40,766 nucleotides of DNA from Desulfovibrio sp. DV. GTDB lineage: Bacteria; Desulfobacterota; Desulfovibrionia; Desulfovibrionales; Desulfovibrionaceae. Of the stretch, positions 16,926 to 25,206 are shown one piece after another. The position numbers and the translations under genes are program-made. The stretch lies in NCBI RefSeq assembly GCF_001936595.1, contig NZ_MLBG01000031.1, positions 1-40,766 on the forward strand, written 5' to 3'. Under the pieces are notes generated by a model. It did not search any database and was not told the origin of the DNA. It saw only the letters and a list, made by a program, of their open reading frames with translations. The stretch's first letter is position 1. Every line of letters begins with the position of its first letter.

Positions 16926-17783
16926 ATGGACATCGAGGCTGTTTGCGGCAAATCCGTTCCGTTTTTCAAGATGCAGGGCTGCGGCAATGATTTCGTGGTG
17001 GTGGACAACCGCGCTTTGGCAATCGATCCGGCGGCCATGCCCGAACTCGTCATCCCGGTGTGTCGCAAAGCCTTTGGCGTCGGGGCCGATGGCATGATCT
17101 TTTTCGACCACGCCCCGGCCGGCTCCGGGCTGGCCTATATCTGGCATTTCTTCAATGCCGACGGCTCCCGGGCCGAGATGTGCGGCAACGGTTCGCGCTG
17201 CGCCGCCAGACTGGCCTGGATGCTCGGCATCGCCCCGGCCAAACATGTGTTCGGCACCGATGCCGGTCCCATTGAGGCCGAGGTCGATGTGGATTCCAAC
17301 CAGGTGACGGTGCAGCTCACCCCGCCCAAGGATCTGCGCCTCAACATGGAAATCGAGATCGACCGCCGGCCCTTCCACCTGCACTCCGTCAACACCGGCG
17401 TGCCCCATGCCGTGGCCGTCATGGACCATATCGAGATGGTCGAGGTCTGGAAGCTCGGCCGGGCCATCCGCCAGCATCCGGCCTTTGCCCCGGCCGGCAC
17501 CAACGTCAACTTCATCGCCTCCGAAGAGCACGGCAGCCTGTCACTTCGCACCTACGAGCGCGGCGTGGAAGACGAGACCTACGCCTGCGGCACCGGTGCC
17601 GTGGCCTCGGCCATCATTGCCCGGGAACTCGGCATGACCGGCGAGGAAACGGAGATCATCACCACCGGCGGCGAAGTGCTCGGCGTCATTTTACGCGACG
17701 GCAAGACCTACCTGCGCGGCGCGGCCGAGCTGGTCTTTCAGGGCGTGTTTTACCCGCAAAGTCTGGGAATCGATACCGAATGA
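16926..17783 (+). CDS. dapF: Diaminopimelate epimerase
   Basis: DapF converts LL- to meso-diaminopimelate, the precursor of lysine and of peptidoglycan cross-links. Both catalytic cysteines are present: C86 in AEMCGNGSRC and C221 in TYACGTGAVAS. The N-terminal MQGCGNDFVVVDNR and the GVGADGMIFF segment are also typical. At 285 residues it has normal length. An AAGGAG ribosome site precedes the ATG. A VOC protein gene follows after 20 bp and is probably co-transcribed. Confidence 0.96.
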   Translation: MDIEAVCGKSVPFFKMQGCGNDFVVVDNRALAIDPAAMPELVIPVCRKAFGVGADGMIFFDHAPAGSGLAYIWHFFNADGSRAEMCGNGSRCAARLAWMLGIAPAKHVFGTDAGPIEAEVDVDSNQVTVQLTPPKDLRLNMEIEIDRRPFHLHSVNTGVPHAVAVMDHIEMVEVWKLGRAIRQHPAFAPAGTNVNFIASEEHGSLSLRTYERGVEDETYACGTGAVASAIIARELGMTGEETEIITTGGEVLGVILRDGKTYLRGAAELVFQGVFYPQSLGIDTE

Positions 17784-17803
17784 TTCTGTAGCGGAGTTCG
17801 ATC

Positions 17804-18382
17804 ATGCACTACACCGGCATCAACCACCTGGCCATGGCCACGGCCGACATGGACGCCACCATCCGCTTCTGGCGGGATCTTCTGGGGATGCGTCTGGTGG
17901 CCGGCCTTGGCCGGCCCGGGTACCGTCATTATTTCCTGGAAATCTCCCCGACGGACATGCTGGCGTTTTTCGAGTGGCCCCAGGTCGAGCCGATCCCGCC
18001 CAAGGACCACGGCGTCCCGGTCAAGGGCCCCCTGGCCTTTGACCACGTCTCCATCGGCGTGCGCGACCGGGACGATCTGTGGGACATCAAGGACCGCCTG
18101 GAAGCCGCCGGCTTCTGGGTGTCGGAACTGATCGACCACGGCTTTATCTTCTCGGTCTATTCCTTCGACCCCAACAACATCGCCATTGAATTCAGCTGTC
18201 CGGTCCCCGGCGTGGACATAAGCGGCCATCCCATCATGGCCGACCGCCATCCCTCGGCCGTAACCCGCGAGGGTTCCGAGCCCCAGCCCGGCAAATGGCC
18301 GGCCCACACCTCCACCCCCCTGGCCGAGCGGCGCATCTACCCCGGCGAAGGCCGGGAGCTGGTCCTGGTCGAGGACGAGTAG
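17804..18382 (+). CDS. VOC (glyoxalase/bleomycin resistance) family protein
   Basis: The 192-residue protein begins with a VOC module: INHLAMATADMDATIRFWRD, then a second module with FDHVSIGVRDRDDLWDIKDRL. The metal-ligand positions are plausibly filled by H8 near the start, H84 or so in FDHVSI, and E at IAIEFSC near residue 128. The family includes glyoxalases, ring-cleavage dioxygenases and fosfomycin-type resistance enzymes. The substrate is not evident. A C-terminal extension of about 50 polar residues follows the VOC fold. A GGAG site precedes the start. It is the last high-GC gene before the AT-rich island, 10 bp from the convergent gene there. Confidence 0.85.
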   Translation: MHYTGINHLAMATADMDATIRFWRDLLGMRLVAGLGRPGYRHYFLEISPTDMLAFFEWPQVEPIPPKDHGVPVKGPLAFDHVSIGVRDRDDLWDIKDRLEAAGFWVSELIDHGFIFSVYSFDPNNIAIEFSCPVPGVDISGHPIMADRHPSAVTREGSEPQPGKWPAHTSTPLAERRIYPGEGRELVLVEDE

Positions 18383-18392
18383 CTCAAGCAGG

Positions 18393-18815
18393 CTATTTGT
18401 AAAGCTTAGATGCATATACTATGCTAATCAACAATGTGCTCACCATTGCCGTTACAGCCCCAAGACAAATCGGTGCATACTCAACGAGCACAGCCCGTGG
18501 CTCTTTAAACAGTACCCCCAACAATCCAGTTAAAACTGGCACGGAAAATCCAAGAACAGCGCCAATCAGTGGAGTTTGACTATATCCTACGCAAAAACCG
18601 AGAAATAATCCACAAGATGCATACGCCACAACCGCAACTACCACATCTTGCGCTTTTACATCAAAATACTTACTAATACATACACAGATAACTACGCACA
18701 ACAATGCTGAGACAAGAACAACTGGAAAGAACTCTAAAAGAGTCCCGATTAGGCCCCGCATATTTCCAGCCAATTTTGCAAGAATAACATCCCATTCGCT
18801 TGCTAATACTGACAT
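18393..18815 (-). CDS. Small four-helix membrane protein of the AT-rich island
   Basis: I do not recognise this 140-residue protein. Four hydrophobic segments are visible, at about 26-48, 57-77, 82-103 and 112-135, with few charged residues between them. Codon use is much richer in A and T than in all neighbours: the 60-base row 18421-18480 has 28 G or C, against 39 in the row 17881-17940 just upstream. The start overlaps the end of the upstream exported-protein gene by 13 bp, so the two form an operon. The topology could be a small pore, a holin-like protein or a membrane partner of the exported protein. None of these is shown by the sequence. Confidence 0.7.
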   Translation of the reverse strand: MSVLASEWDVILAKLAGNMRGLIGTLLEFFPVVLVSALLCVVICVCISKYFDVKAQDVVVAVVAYASCGLFLGFCVGYSQTPLIGAVLGFSVPVLTGLLGVLFKEPRAVLVEYAPICLGAVTAMVSTLLISIVYASKLYK

Positions 18816-19225
18816 ACTTTTACCCCTTGCTGATATGCTGCACCAAGTTCTTTGTAGATCTGAATACCTCTGTAATAATTTTCTAGAATTTGTTGATACG
18901 TCATGATTAAATCTACATAATGACCAAATTCTTCTTGATACTTCTCGCTAGTAATCATCGAATTTCGACGTTCTGATTCAAATCGTACCCTCCCGGTCTC
19001 TACAGCCCCCTTGAATCCTTCACACTGCAATCGAAAATTTTCACAAGAACGTCGAAATGCCTCTGCATTTTGCCGCTGGCCCTCCCAGCAACTTCGACAA
19101 TTTGCTTGTTCACAGTGCATGGCAGGAGGATTGTCCAAACCTTGGGCAGATGGCACACTTGGCCACGCATACCCAAACTCGATATTTGCAAAAAGAATAA
19201 TAGCTAGCGCAACTAAATATTTCAT
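18803..19225 (-). CDS. Exported cysteine-rich protein of the AT-rich island
   Basis: I do not recognise this 140-residue protein. It opens with a signal peptide (MKYLVALAIILFANIEFGYA, likely cleavage after YA). The mature part has a cluster of five cysteines in its first 50 or so residues (HCEQANCRSCWEG, SCENFRLQCEG) and one near the C terminus (VKVCQY), which suggests disulfides or metal binding. The second half looks like an amphipathic or coiled helix. Codon use is AT-rich: the row 18841-18900 has only 19 G or C of 60. A strong GGAGG ribosome site precedes the ATG. It lies downstream of dsrP in the same direction but beyond that operon's terminator. Confidence 0.72.
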   Translation of the reverse strand: MKYLVALAIILFANIEFGYAWPSVPSAQGLDNPPAMHCEQANCRSCWEGQRQNAEAFRRSCENFRLQCEGFKGAVETGRVRFESERRNSMITSEKYQEEFGHYVDLIMTYQQILENYYRGIQIYKELGAAYQQGVKVCQY

Positions 19226-19310
19226 TGTATCCTCCTATATTTAATTGCCCCCTAACATGCCCCGGCCCACTTGTCACCACCATTAGGCATATCTTGCAAA
19301 GCCCATAAAA

Positions 19311-19342
19311 AAAGGCCCGCCTCCTCACGGAGACGGGCCTTT
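19311..19342 (-). terminator. Rho-independent terminator of the dsrMKJOP operon
   Basis: On the minus strand a 9-bp stem (arms 19311-19319 and 19334-19342), extended by four more pairs past a mismatch, is followed by a run of T (A run at 19307-19313 on the plus strand). It begins 20 bp after the dsrP stop codon. It separates the dsr operon from the AT-rich island genes. Confidence 0.85.
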
Positions 19343-19361
19343 GCAGTCAGGAACGCAGTGC

Positions 19362-20555
19362 CTATTCGGCAGCCGGGGGCGGAACCATGGACAGGTTGCC
19401 GCCTTCGACTTCGACGCGCACTTCAATGGCGATCTTCCACAACACGGTCAGCACGATGCCGCCCAGGGAGAAGATCATAAGCGAGATCATGATTTCCGGG
19501 ATCGTGGGCGAGTAGACCGTGACCTGCTCAAACGGGTTGGGCGTGAACCCACCGATCAAAAGGCCCAGGCCCTTGTCGATCCAGGAGGCGATGACCAGCA
19601 TGATCAGGCCCGTGACCAGGGCCGGGGTCTTCTGGCGCACCGGCGTCGGGATGAGGAACAGCAGGCAGCCAAGGCCCAGAACCACGGCGGTCCACATGAA
19701 CGGCACCATCATGGTGTGGCCGTCGATCCCGTTAAAGAGATAGATCAGCGGGGCCATGTGGCCGGGCATGTTGCTGTAAAACGAGGTGAACACTTCAAGC
19801 AGGAAGAAGAAGATGTTCACGCACATGGCGTAGGTGATGATCACGGCCAGGCGGTTGATGGCCTTCTGGCCCGGATCAAACCCGGTCAGGCGGCGCAAAA
19901 ACAGCACCAGCAACAGCAGGATGGCCGGACCGGAGCAGAACGCGGAAGCCAGGAACCGGGCAGCCATGATGGCCGTCAGGAAGTAGTGGCGTCCGGGCAG
20001 GCCGGCGTACAGGAAGGCCGTGACGGTATGGATCGAGAAGGCCCAGATGACCGACACGATGGCCAGGATCTTGACCCACTTCGGTGGGGTCATGTCGTTT
20101 TTGAAGTACTGCAGACTTGTCCAGCCGACAATGATGTTGAGGAACAGGTAGCCGTTTAGGACCACCATATCCCAGAACAGCACCGAGTGCGGCGTGGGGT
20201 TTAACAGCACGTTGAGCATGCGCTGCGGCTGACCAATGTCGACGACGATGAAACCCAGGCACATTACGACGGCGGCGATGGCCAGGAACTCTCCCAGAAT
20301 GATCATCTTGGAGAATTCTTTGTAGTGGTGGAAGTAATACGGCAGGACCAGCATGACGGCCGAGGCGGCCACGCCGACCAGATAGGTGAACTGGGCGATG
20401 TAAAAGCCCCAGGACACGTCGCGGTTAAGCCCCGTGATCTTCATGCCGAAGGTCAACTGGTAGAGCCAGAACCCCAGCCCTAACAGCATGACCATGCCCA
20501 GGGCAGTCAGCGTGCCCCAATAACGGGGACTTCCTTTGAGTGCTTTTTCCAGCAT
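19362..20555 (-). CDS. dsrP: DsrP, NrfD/PsrC-family membrane subunit of DsrMKJOP
   Basis: This 397-residue integral membrane protein has about ten helices and no soluble domain, as expected of the NrfD family. In the DsrMKJOP complex DsrP is thought to exchange electrons with the menaquinone pool and pass them to DsrO and DsrJ at the periplasmic side. Features include the N-terminal GMKITGLNRDVSWGFYIAQF, shared with quinone-reactive NrfD proteins, and the VVDIGQPQRM and FWDMVVLNGYL segments. The start lies 8 bp after the dsrO stop, and its GAGG ribosome site lies inside the end of dsrO. It is the last gene of the operon and is followed by a clear terminator. Confidence 0.95.
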   Translation of the reverse strand: MLEKALKGSPRYWGTLTALGMVMLLGLGFWLYQLTFGMKITGLNRDVSWGFYIAQFTYLVGVAASAVMLVLPYYFHHYKEFSKMIILGEFLAIAAVVMCLGFIVVDIGQPQRMLNVLLNPTPHSVLFWDMVVLNGYLFLNIIVGWTSLQYFKNDMTPPKWVKILAIVSVIWAFSIHTVTAFLYAGLPGRHYFLTAIMAARFLASAFCSGPAILLLLVLFLRRLTGFDPGQKAINRLAVIITYAMCVNIFFFLLEVFTSFYSNMPGHMAPLIYLFNGIDGHTMMVPFMWTAVVLGLGCLLFLIPTPVRQKTPALVTGLIMLVIASWIDKGLGLLIGGFTPNPFEQVTVYSPTIPEIMISLMIFSLGGIVLTVLWKIAIEVRVEVEGGNLSMVPPPAAE

Positions 20556-20563
20556 GGCTTACC

Positions 20564-21340
20564 TCACAGGATGTAATACACGCTCGGCGAGGTGCCGGCG
20601 TCCGGTTTGCGGCGGATGGCGAAGTGCTCGCGCAACACCTTGCGGATGTCGGACTGCTCGTCGGACAGGTCACCGAACACCAACGCGCCCCCGGCCGCTT
20701 CCACGCATTTGGGCATCTTGCCAATGGCCAGACGCTCGGCGCAGAAGTTGCATTTTTCCACAACGCCGCGCATCCGGGTGGGGAAAAGCGGGTTGAAGTC
20801 TTTGATAAACGGGCGCGGGTCCTGGAAGTTGAAGCTGCGGGCGCCGAACGGGCAGCCGGCCATGCAGTAGCGGCAGCCGATGCAGCGGTGGAAGTCCATC
20901 ATGACGATGCCGTCAGGGCGCTGGAAGGTCGCCTGGGTGGGGCAGACCTTGACGCACATGGGGGATTCGCACTGGTTGCAAAGGAGCGGGAACTGGCGGT
21001 GCTCCACCTCTTCGGACAGGTAGTGGCCGTGCTCGGTGGGGAAGGACTCCTCATAAGAGGCTCCCCAGAGCCATTTGATTTCCTTGGGCCCGGCGATGTC
21101 GGGCACATTGTGTTCGGTGTGGCAGGCCTTGCGGCACGTGGCAATGAGTTCGGGAGTGAACTTGGCGGAATAAACAGCCATGCCCCAATGCTTGGCTTTG
21201 AGGCCCTCCTCGAAATTGGCCACGGTCGGCACTCCGGCAGCGTGGGCCGGAGCGTCGCCCAGGAAACCGAGGCGACCGGCGCCGATTCCCATGGCCGAGA
21301 CGGCTGCCAGTTTCAGGAACTCTCGTCTGCTATTTTTCAT
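20564..21340 (-). CDS. dsrO: DsrO, exported iron-sulfur subunit of DsrMKJOP
   Basis: The 258-residue protein starts with a Tat signal (SRREFLKLAAVSAMGIGAG, twin arginines at residues 5-6), so it is exported folded with its clusters. Four groups of cysteines follow for several [4Fe-4S] clusters: CRKACH, CNQCESPMCVKVCP, CIGCRYCMAGCPFG and CNFCAERL. This is the layout of NrfC/PsrB-type electron transfer subunits. It is predicted to sit in the periplasm between DsrP and DsrJ. AAGGGGA precedes the start, and it lies 41 bp after dsrJ. Confidence 0.95.
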   Translation of the reverse strand: MKNSRREFLKLAAVSAMGIGAGRLGFLGDAPAHAAGVPTVANFEEGLKAKHWGMAVYSAKFTPELIATCRKACHTEHNVPDIAGPKEIKWLWGASYEESFPTEHGHYLSEEVEHRQFPLLCNQCESPMCVKVCPTQATFQRPDGIVMMDFHRCIGCRYCMAGCPFGARSFNFQDPRPFIKDFNPLFPTRMRGVVEKCNFCAERLAIGKMPKCVEAAGGALVFGDLSDEQSDIRKVLREHFAIRRKPDAGTSPSVYYIL

Positions 21341-21381
21341 GGTATGGTCCCCTTAAATGGAGGTGTCACCGGCGCGCCGGC

Positions 21382-21798
21382 CTAGTGTCCGCCCGCGGCC
21401 ACCGTAGCGGTGGGGGGAATGGGCGTCTTCTGGTCCGGCGTCAGGTTGTGGCAATCCCAGCAATAGGGGGCCACGCCTACCGTTTCGTGGCAGCGGTCGC
21501 AGAACTTGGTCTTGTCGGTATGGCAGGACATGCAGGTGTTGGTCAGGCTTTTGACGTACTTCTGGCCCTTGGCATTGACGAAGATACGGCTGCCGTCACG
21601 CACGGCCTCATTGCGCCATTCGTTTAAAAGCTGCATGTGTTTGTCGCGCATTTCCCTGGTGTCAAGGACGCACTCTTTCTGATCCTTGGGCAGTTCCGGC
21701 TTGACCTCGAACGGGTGTCCCATGTTGTACACCACCGGCACGAGGGCGAGGGCCAGGAAGAACAGAATGCCTGGTATGATATATTTGGCATTGTACAT
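21382..21798 (-). CDS. dsrJ: DsrJ, triheme c-type cytochrome of DsrMKJOP
   Basis: The 138-residue protein is anchored by an uncleaved N-terminal helix (about 6-25) and carries three heme-binding motifs: CMSCH (89-93), CDRCH (100-104) and CWDCH (113-117). A further cysteine, C43 in KECVLDT, matches the position discussed in the literature as the unusual heme ligand of DsrJ. It faces the periplasm and exchanges electrons with DsrO. It starts 3 bp after the dsrK stop, and its GGAGG ribosome site lies within the Glu-rich end of dsrK, which suggests coupled translation. Confidence 0.95.
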   Translation of the reverse strand: MYNAKYIIPGILFFLALALVPVVYNMGHPFEVKPELPKDQKECVLDTREMRDKHMQLLNEWRNEAVRDGSRIFVNAKGQKYVKSLTNTCMSCHTDKTKFCDRCHETVGVAPYCWDCHNLTPDQKTPIPPTATVAAGGH

Positions 21799-21801
21799 AG
21801 G

Positions 21802-23415
21802 TTATTCCTCCTCGTCCTCCATCCCCGGCAGGGGGTTTTGCCTGAGATCGGTGGTACGCTTTTTCTCGCCATCGAGAATGATGGCATTTCCCACCAACTC
21901 ATGCACGCCGGAGACGCCGACACCCGGGGCCCAGTAGTCGCAAAGGGGCGGCAGGGTGGCACGGTCGATGGCGCAGATGCAGGCCAGGTTGTTGACGCCG
22001 TGACGATCACGCACATACTTGACCGCGTTGCCCCGGGGCAGGCCGCCGCGCAGGCGCGTTTCAGTGAACTCTTCGTTGTTAAGGCCCGCGCCGCCGCCGC
22101 AGCAGAAGGTCTGCTCGCGGATGGTGTTCTCGGGCATTTCGTAGAACTGCCGGCAGACATTCTTCATGATGTAGCGGGGTTCGTCCAACAGACCCATGCC
22201 GCGGGCAGGGTTGCAGGAATCGTGGAAGGTCGAGATGAAGTTGTCGTTGCGCGACGGATCGAGATTGAGCTTTTTGTTCTTGATCAGGTCGGCCGTGAAC
22301 TCCGCGATGTGGAGCATCTTGGTGCCGGCGGCCGCGTCGAACTTGGTGCCGGTAATGGGCGACACCGGGGTTTCCAGGAAGTCGGCCGGGCCGTTCATGG
22401 TGGACATGTACTGGTTAATCACGCGCCACATGTGGCCGCACTCGCCGCCAAGGATCCACTTGACGCCCAGGCGTTTGGCTTCATTGTACATCTTGCCGTT
22501 GATCTTCTTCATCATCTTGTCCGACGTGAAGAGACCGAAGTTGCCGCCTTCCGAAGCGTAGGTGCTCCAGGTGACGTCCAGGCCCAGATGTTCAAACAGG
22601 ATCAGGTAGCCCATGTAGGTGTAGATGCCCGGATCAGCGAAGATGTCGCCCGAGGGGGTGATGAAAAGGATTTCGCAACCCTTTTTATTCACATTGGGGC
22701 GGATGCGCTTGCCGGTGATGTCCTCTATGTCGTCACAGAGGAAGTCCATCATGTCCTTGTAGGCGTGGGGCTGGATGCCGAGGTGGTTGCCGGTGCGGTT
22801 GCAGTTGGCGGCCGGCTCGAGAATCCAGTTGATGTTGCAGCCCACTTCGTGGAGCAGCTCGCGGGCCATCATGGTGATTTCGGCGGTGTCGATGCCGTAG
22901 GGGCAGAAAAGCGAACACCGGCGGCATTCCGTGCACTGGTAGAAGTACAGGAACCATTCCTTGATGACGTCTTCTTCGAGCTTGCGGGCGCCGGCCAGCT
23001 TGCCGAGCACCTTGGCGGCCGCCGAGAACTCGCCGCGGTAGATGGAGCGCAGCAGTTCCGCGCGCAACACCGGCATGTTTTTCGGGTCGCCGCCGCCGAT
23101 GAAGAAGTGGCACTTGTCCGCGCAGGCGCCGCAGCGCACGCAGATGTCCATGAAGATCTTAAACGATCTGTACTTCTTTAAAAGCGAGCGGAACTTTTCC
23201 ATGACGATGCGCTGCCAGTCGGGCGGCAGCTGCCAGTCGTCGTCGGTGGGGCTCCAGACGCGGGGGTTGGGCATCCCGAGATACTTGAGGATATCGGGCT
23301 TGCCGGGGTAGCTGAAATTGCCGGTTTTAAACGGCGTCTTGGTGTCCATCCACGACTTGACCGGCGTGGTGTAATTAATCTTAATGAGTTCTTCCGGTGG
23401 CGGATACTTGGCCAT
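21802..23415 (-). CDS. dsrK: DsrK, HdrD-like catalytic subunit of DsrMKJOP
   Basis: The 537-residue cytoplasmic protein is related to heterodisulfide reductase HdrD. Two ferredoxin-type cluster motifs occur near residues 90-165 (CVRCGACADKC, CTECRRCSLFC). C-terminal CCG-type motifs (GGECGH and FHDSCNPARG...FCCGGGAG) bind the special noncubane cluster. In current models DsrK reduces the DsrC trisulfide or disulfide made by DsrAB, using electrons from DsrM. AGGAG precedes the ATG. The C terminus is a run of acidic residues that also encodes the dsrJ ribosome site. It lies between dsrM and dsrJ, as in other sulfate reducers. Confidence 0.95.
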   Translation of the reverse strand: MAKYPPPEELIKINYTTPVKSWMDTKTPFKTGNFSYPGKPDILKYLGMPNPRVWSPTDDDWQLPPDWQRIVMEKFRSLLKKYRSFKIFMDICVRCGACADKCHFFIGGGDPKNMPVLRAELLRSIYRGEFSAAAKVLGKLAGARKLEEDVIKEWFLYFYQCTECRRCSLFCPYGIDTAEITMMARELLHEVGCNINWILEPAANCNRTGNHLGIQPHAYKDMMDFLCDDIEDITGKRIRPNVNKKGCEILFITPSGDIFADPGIYTYMGYLILFEHLGLDVTWSTYASEGGNFGLFTSDKMMKKINGKMYNEAKRLGVKWILGGECGHMWRVINQYMSTMNGPADFLETPVSPITGTKFDAAAGTKMLHIAEFTADLIKNKKLNLDPSRNDNFISTFHDSCNPARGMGLLDEPRYIMKNVCRQFYEMPENTIREQTFCCGGGAGLNNEEFTETRLRGGLPRGNAVKYVRDRHGVNNLACICAIDRATLPPLCDYWAPGVGVSGVHELVGNAIILDGEKKRTTDLRQNPLPGMEDEEE

Positions 23416-23458
23416 GATCGCTCCTCACTTCTCTCCAGAAATAGTTGATTCCGGCCTC

Positions 23459-24460
23459 TTAGGCCTCTTTATCCACGGGGAGTCCGGCTTCAATCATCTT
23501 CTCGCGGAATTCGTCCTCGTAGGCTTCATAGGAATGGGCCTTCACGGTGGGGTCGTTCCAGGGGTTCACCCACATGGCCCGACGGCTCATATTGGGGCAG
23601 ACCCGGGTGGGCGAGAGGAAGATGCCGCCCATGTGCATGAGCTTGGAGAAGGGAAAGTAAATGAAAAGCGCGCACACCAGGGTCAGGTGGGCGTACACCG
23701 AGGCGTCGATGGGGGCGGTGGGCAGGTGCGGACGCAGCGTCACCAGACCCATGGCCAGTTCCTTGACGGCGATGACGTCGACCTTGACCACGTAGCGCAT
23801 CCACACGCCGGTCAGCACGATGCCAAGCAGCAGGAACAACGGAAAATAGTCCTGCATGAGCGTGATGTAGCGGACCTTGCCGTCAAAGACGCGGCGGGCC
23901 AGCAGAAAGAGCAGGCCGACCAGGATGAGCGCGTCGGACTGGTACATCACCGGCAGGCCGATCTGGAGAATCGAATCCAGAAATTCGGCGATGCCGACCG
24001 GGCCGGGCACCGGCGCCATGAAAAAGCGCAAGTGGCGCACGAAGATGAGCAGGAAGCAGTAGTGGAAGATCAAGGCGAACAGCCACAGGGATTTCTCCGA
24101 GCTGTAGCCGACCTTGGGTCCGTCCTGCTGGAGCTTCACCGACGTGTTGCGGAAAAGCGACCGGAAGCAGAGCACTTCCAGGACCATCCGCATGAACACG
24201 CCCTTCTTGTCGTCAGGGTTGTCCCAGGGGCTGTTTTTGATCCAGGGCAGCGATTTCTGCTGACCGCCGGTGGTGGGAATGCAAAACGGAACCGGGCTTT
24301 TGGCCCAATCCACGATGCGCATGGTAAAACCCACCAGAAAAATGATGATTGCGATGTACGGGAGTGCTATCCCGAACAGCGCGCTCATCCCCATCCCCAC
24401 GCCCAACCACGGGATGACGATAAGCGCCAGTACCGCGAGAAAGGAGTAAAACGCTGCCAT
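23459..24460 (-). CDS. dsrM: DsrM, NarI-like cytochrome b subunit of DsrMKJOP
   Basis: The 333-residue membrane protein has about six hydrophobic segments, with histidines in helices that suit b-heme ligation (HYCFLLIFVRHLRFF and the later VCALFIYFPFSKLMHMGG). It is thought to oxidise menaquinol and feed DsrK on the cytoplasmic side. The C-terminal tail is polar and cytoplasmic. A GAGGTGAGGG stretch precedes the ATG. It follows the RsbRD_N-like gene by 36 bp, so the operon reads (RsbRD_N)-dsrM-K-J-O-P. Confidence 0.93.
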   Translation of the reverse strand: MAAFYSFLAVLALIVIPWLGVGMGMSALFGIALPYIAIIIFLVGFTMRIVDWAKSPVPFCIPTTGGQQKSLPWIKNSPWDNPDDKKGVFMRMVLEVLCFRSLFRNTSVKLQQDGPKVGYSSEKSLWLFALIFHYCFLLIFVRHLRFFMAPVPGPVGIAEFLDSILQIGLPVMYQSDALILVGLLFLLARRVFDGKVRYITLMQDYFPLFLLLGIVLTGVWMRYVVKVDVIAVKELAMGLVTLRPHLPTAPIDASVYAHLTLVCALFIYFPFSKLMHMGGIFLSPTRVCPNMSRRAMWVNPWNDPTVKAHSYEAYEDEFREKMIEAGLPVDKEA

Positions 24461-24496
24461 GTACCCTCACCTCGTTAAAGGTTTCCCCATTGACGC

Positions 24497-25039
24497 CTAC
24501 TGGTCCTCCCCTCCCTCGGCGGAGAGGTCGCAGACGAGATTGGCCCGTTTAAGGAGCCGGTCGTACTGTTTCTTGATCTGATCGATCCGAAGGGCGTAGA
24601 TTTTTTCCCGGCACTGGCAGTAGATGTCGAGCGAGAACAGGGCCAGTACATCGATAGCCGATTCCAGGGCGAGGAGCTGGACGAACAGATTGTGCTCGAC
24701 GATCTTGGGCCACAGGGCTTCCCGGACCGCCTTTTTGAGCAGAAAAATGAACGCCGTGGCCTGGGCCGGGGTGAAATCCTGGACAGCGCGCACCCGCACG
24801 ATCTCGTCGAGAAACGGTGTGAACGTGGCCGCGTCCGGTGCCTCGCCGCAGCTGGCAAGGCCCATGACAATACCGCGCATTCCGGCCTCGAACCGGTGGC
24901 GCACGGGATTGGCAAAGGGATCGTCGCGTTTTTTCCACAGCACGGCCGTATTCTCGGCATAGGTGCCGAGAATCAGGTCGAACCAGGCGTCAAGGACAAC
25001 CTGCTGGTCCAGGACGAGGAAATCCACCAGTTTGAGCAT
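24497..25039 (-). CDS. RsbRD_N-like helical protein leading the dsrMKJOP operon
   Basis: This 180-residue cytoplasmic protein looks like a free-standing RsbRD N-terminal domain, the helical sensory part of RsbR-type stressosome proteins and similar sensors. Cues are the opening in which a residue-rich helix is followed by a W-F-D-L-I-L-G-T-Y segment, the DDPFANPVRHRFEAGM stretch, and a later FLDEIVRVRAVQDFTPAQA stretch. No STAS, kinase or DNA-binding domain follows. The ATG at 25039 has AAGG upstream. It precedes dsrM by 36 bp and is almost certainly co-transcribed with it. A role as a redox or metabolite sensor, or as an assembly factor for the complex, is inference from position only. Confidence 0.7.
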   Translation of the reverse strand: MLKLVDFLVLDQQVVLDAWFDLILGTYAENTAVLWKKRDDPFANPVRHRFEAGMRGIVMGLASCGEAPDAATFTPFLDEIVRVRAVQDFTPAQATAFIFLLKKAVREALWPKIVEHNLFVQLLALESAIDVLALFSLDIYCQCREKIYALRIDQIKKQYDRLLKRANLVCDLSAEGGEDQ

Positions 25040-25109
25040 GGAAATGTACCTTTCTTCACAAATGCTTAACAGGCTGGTTCCTTACCAGAAAAGCGCAAAT
25101 TGTAAAGGA

Positions 25110-25151
25110 CGGAAATCCTCAGGCCAGAGCGGAAATCACCAGGGATTTCCG
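25110..25151. promoter_or_regulatory. Candidate operator: three copies of CGGAAATC upstream of dsrMKJOP
   Basis: CGGAAATC occurs at 25110-25117 and again at 25130-25137, exactly 20 bp apart. Its exact reverse complement GATTTCCG lies at 25144-25151, so the last two form a perfect 8-bp inverted repeat around six bases. The element lies 71-112 bp upstream of the operon's first ATG and 55 bp upstream of the divergent gene's ATG. This is the typical layout of a regulator site controlling both directions. I found no convincing promoter boxes for either gene. Confidence 0.5.
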
Positions 25152-25206
25152 GGGACTTGCCGCCCTGGGGCGCATTTTGCTAGTCTCGGAAAAAAAGAGA
25201 GCCGCC

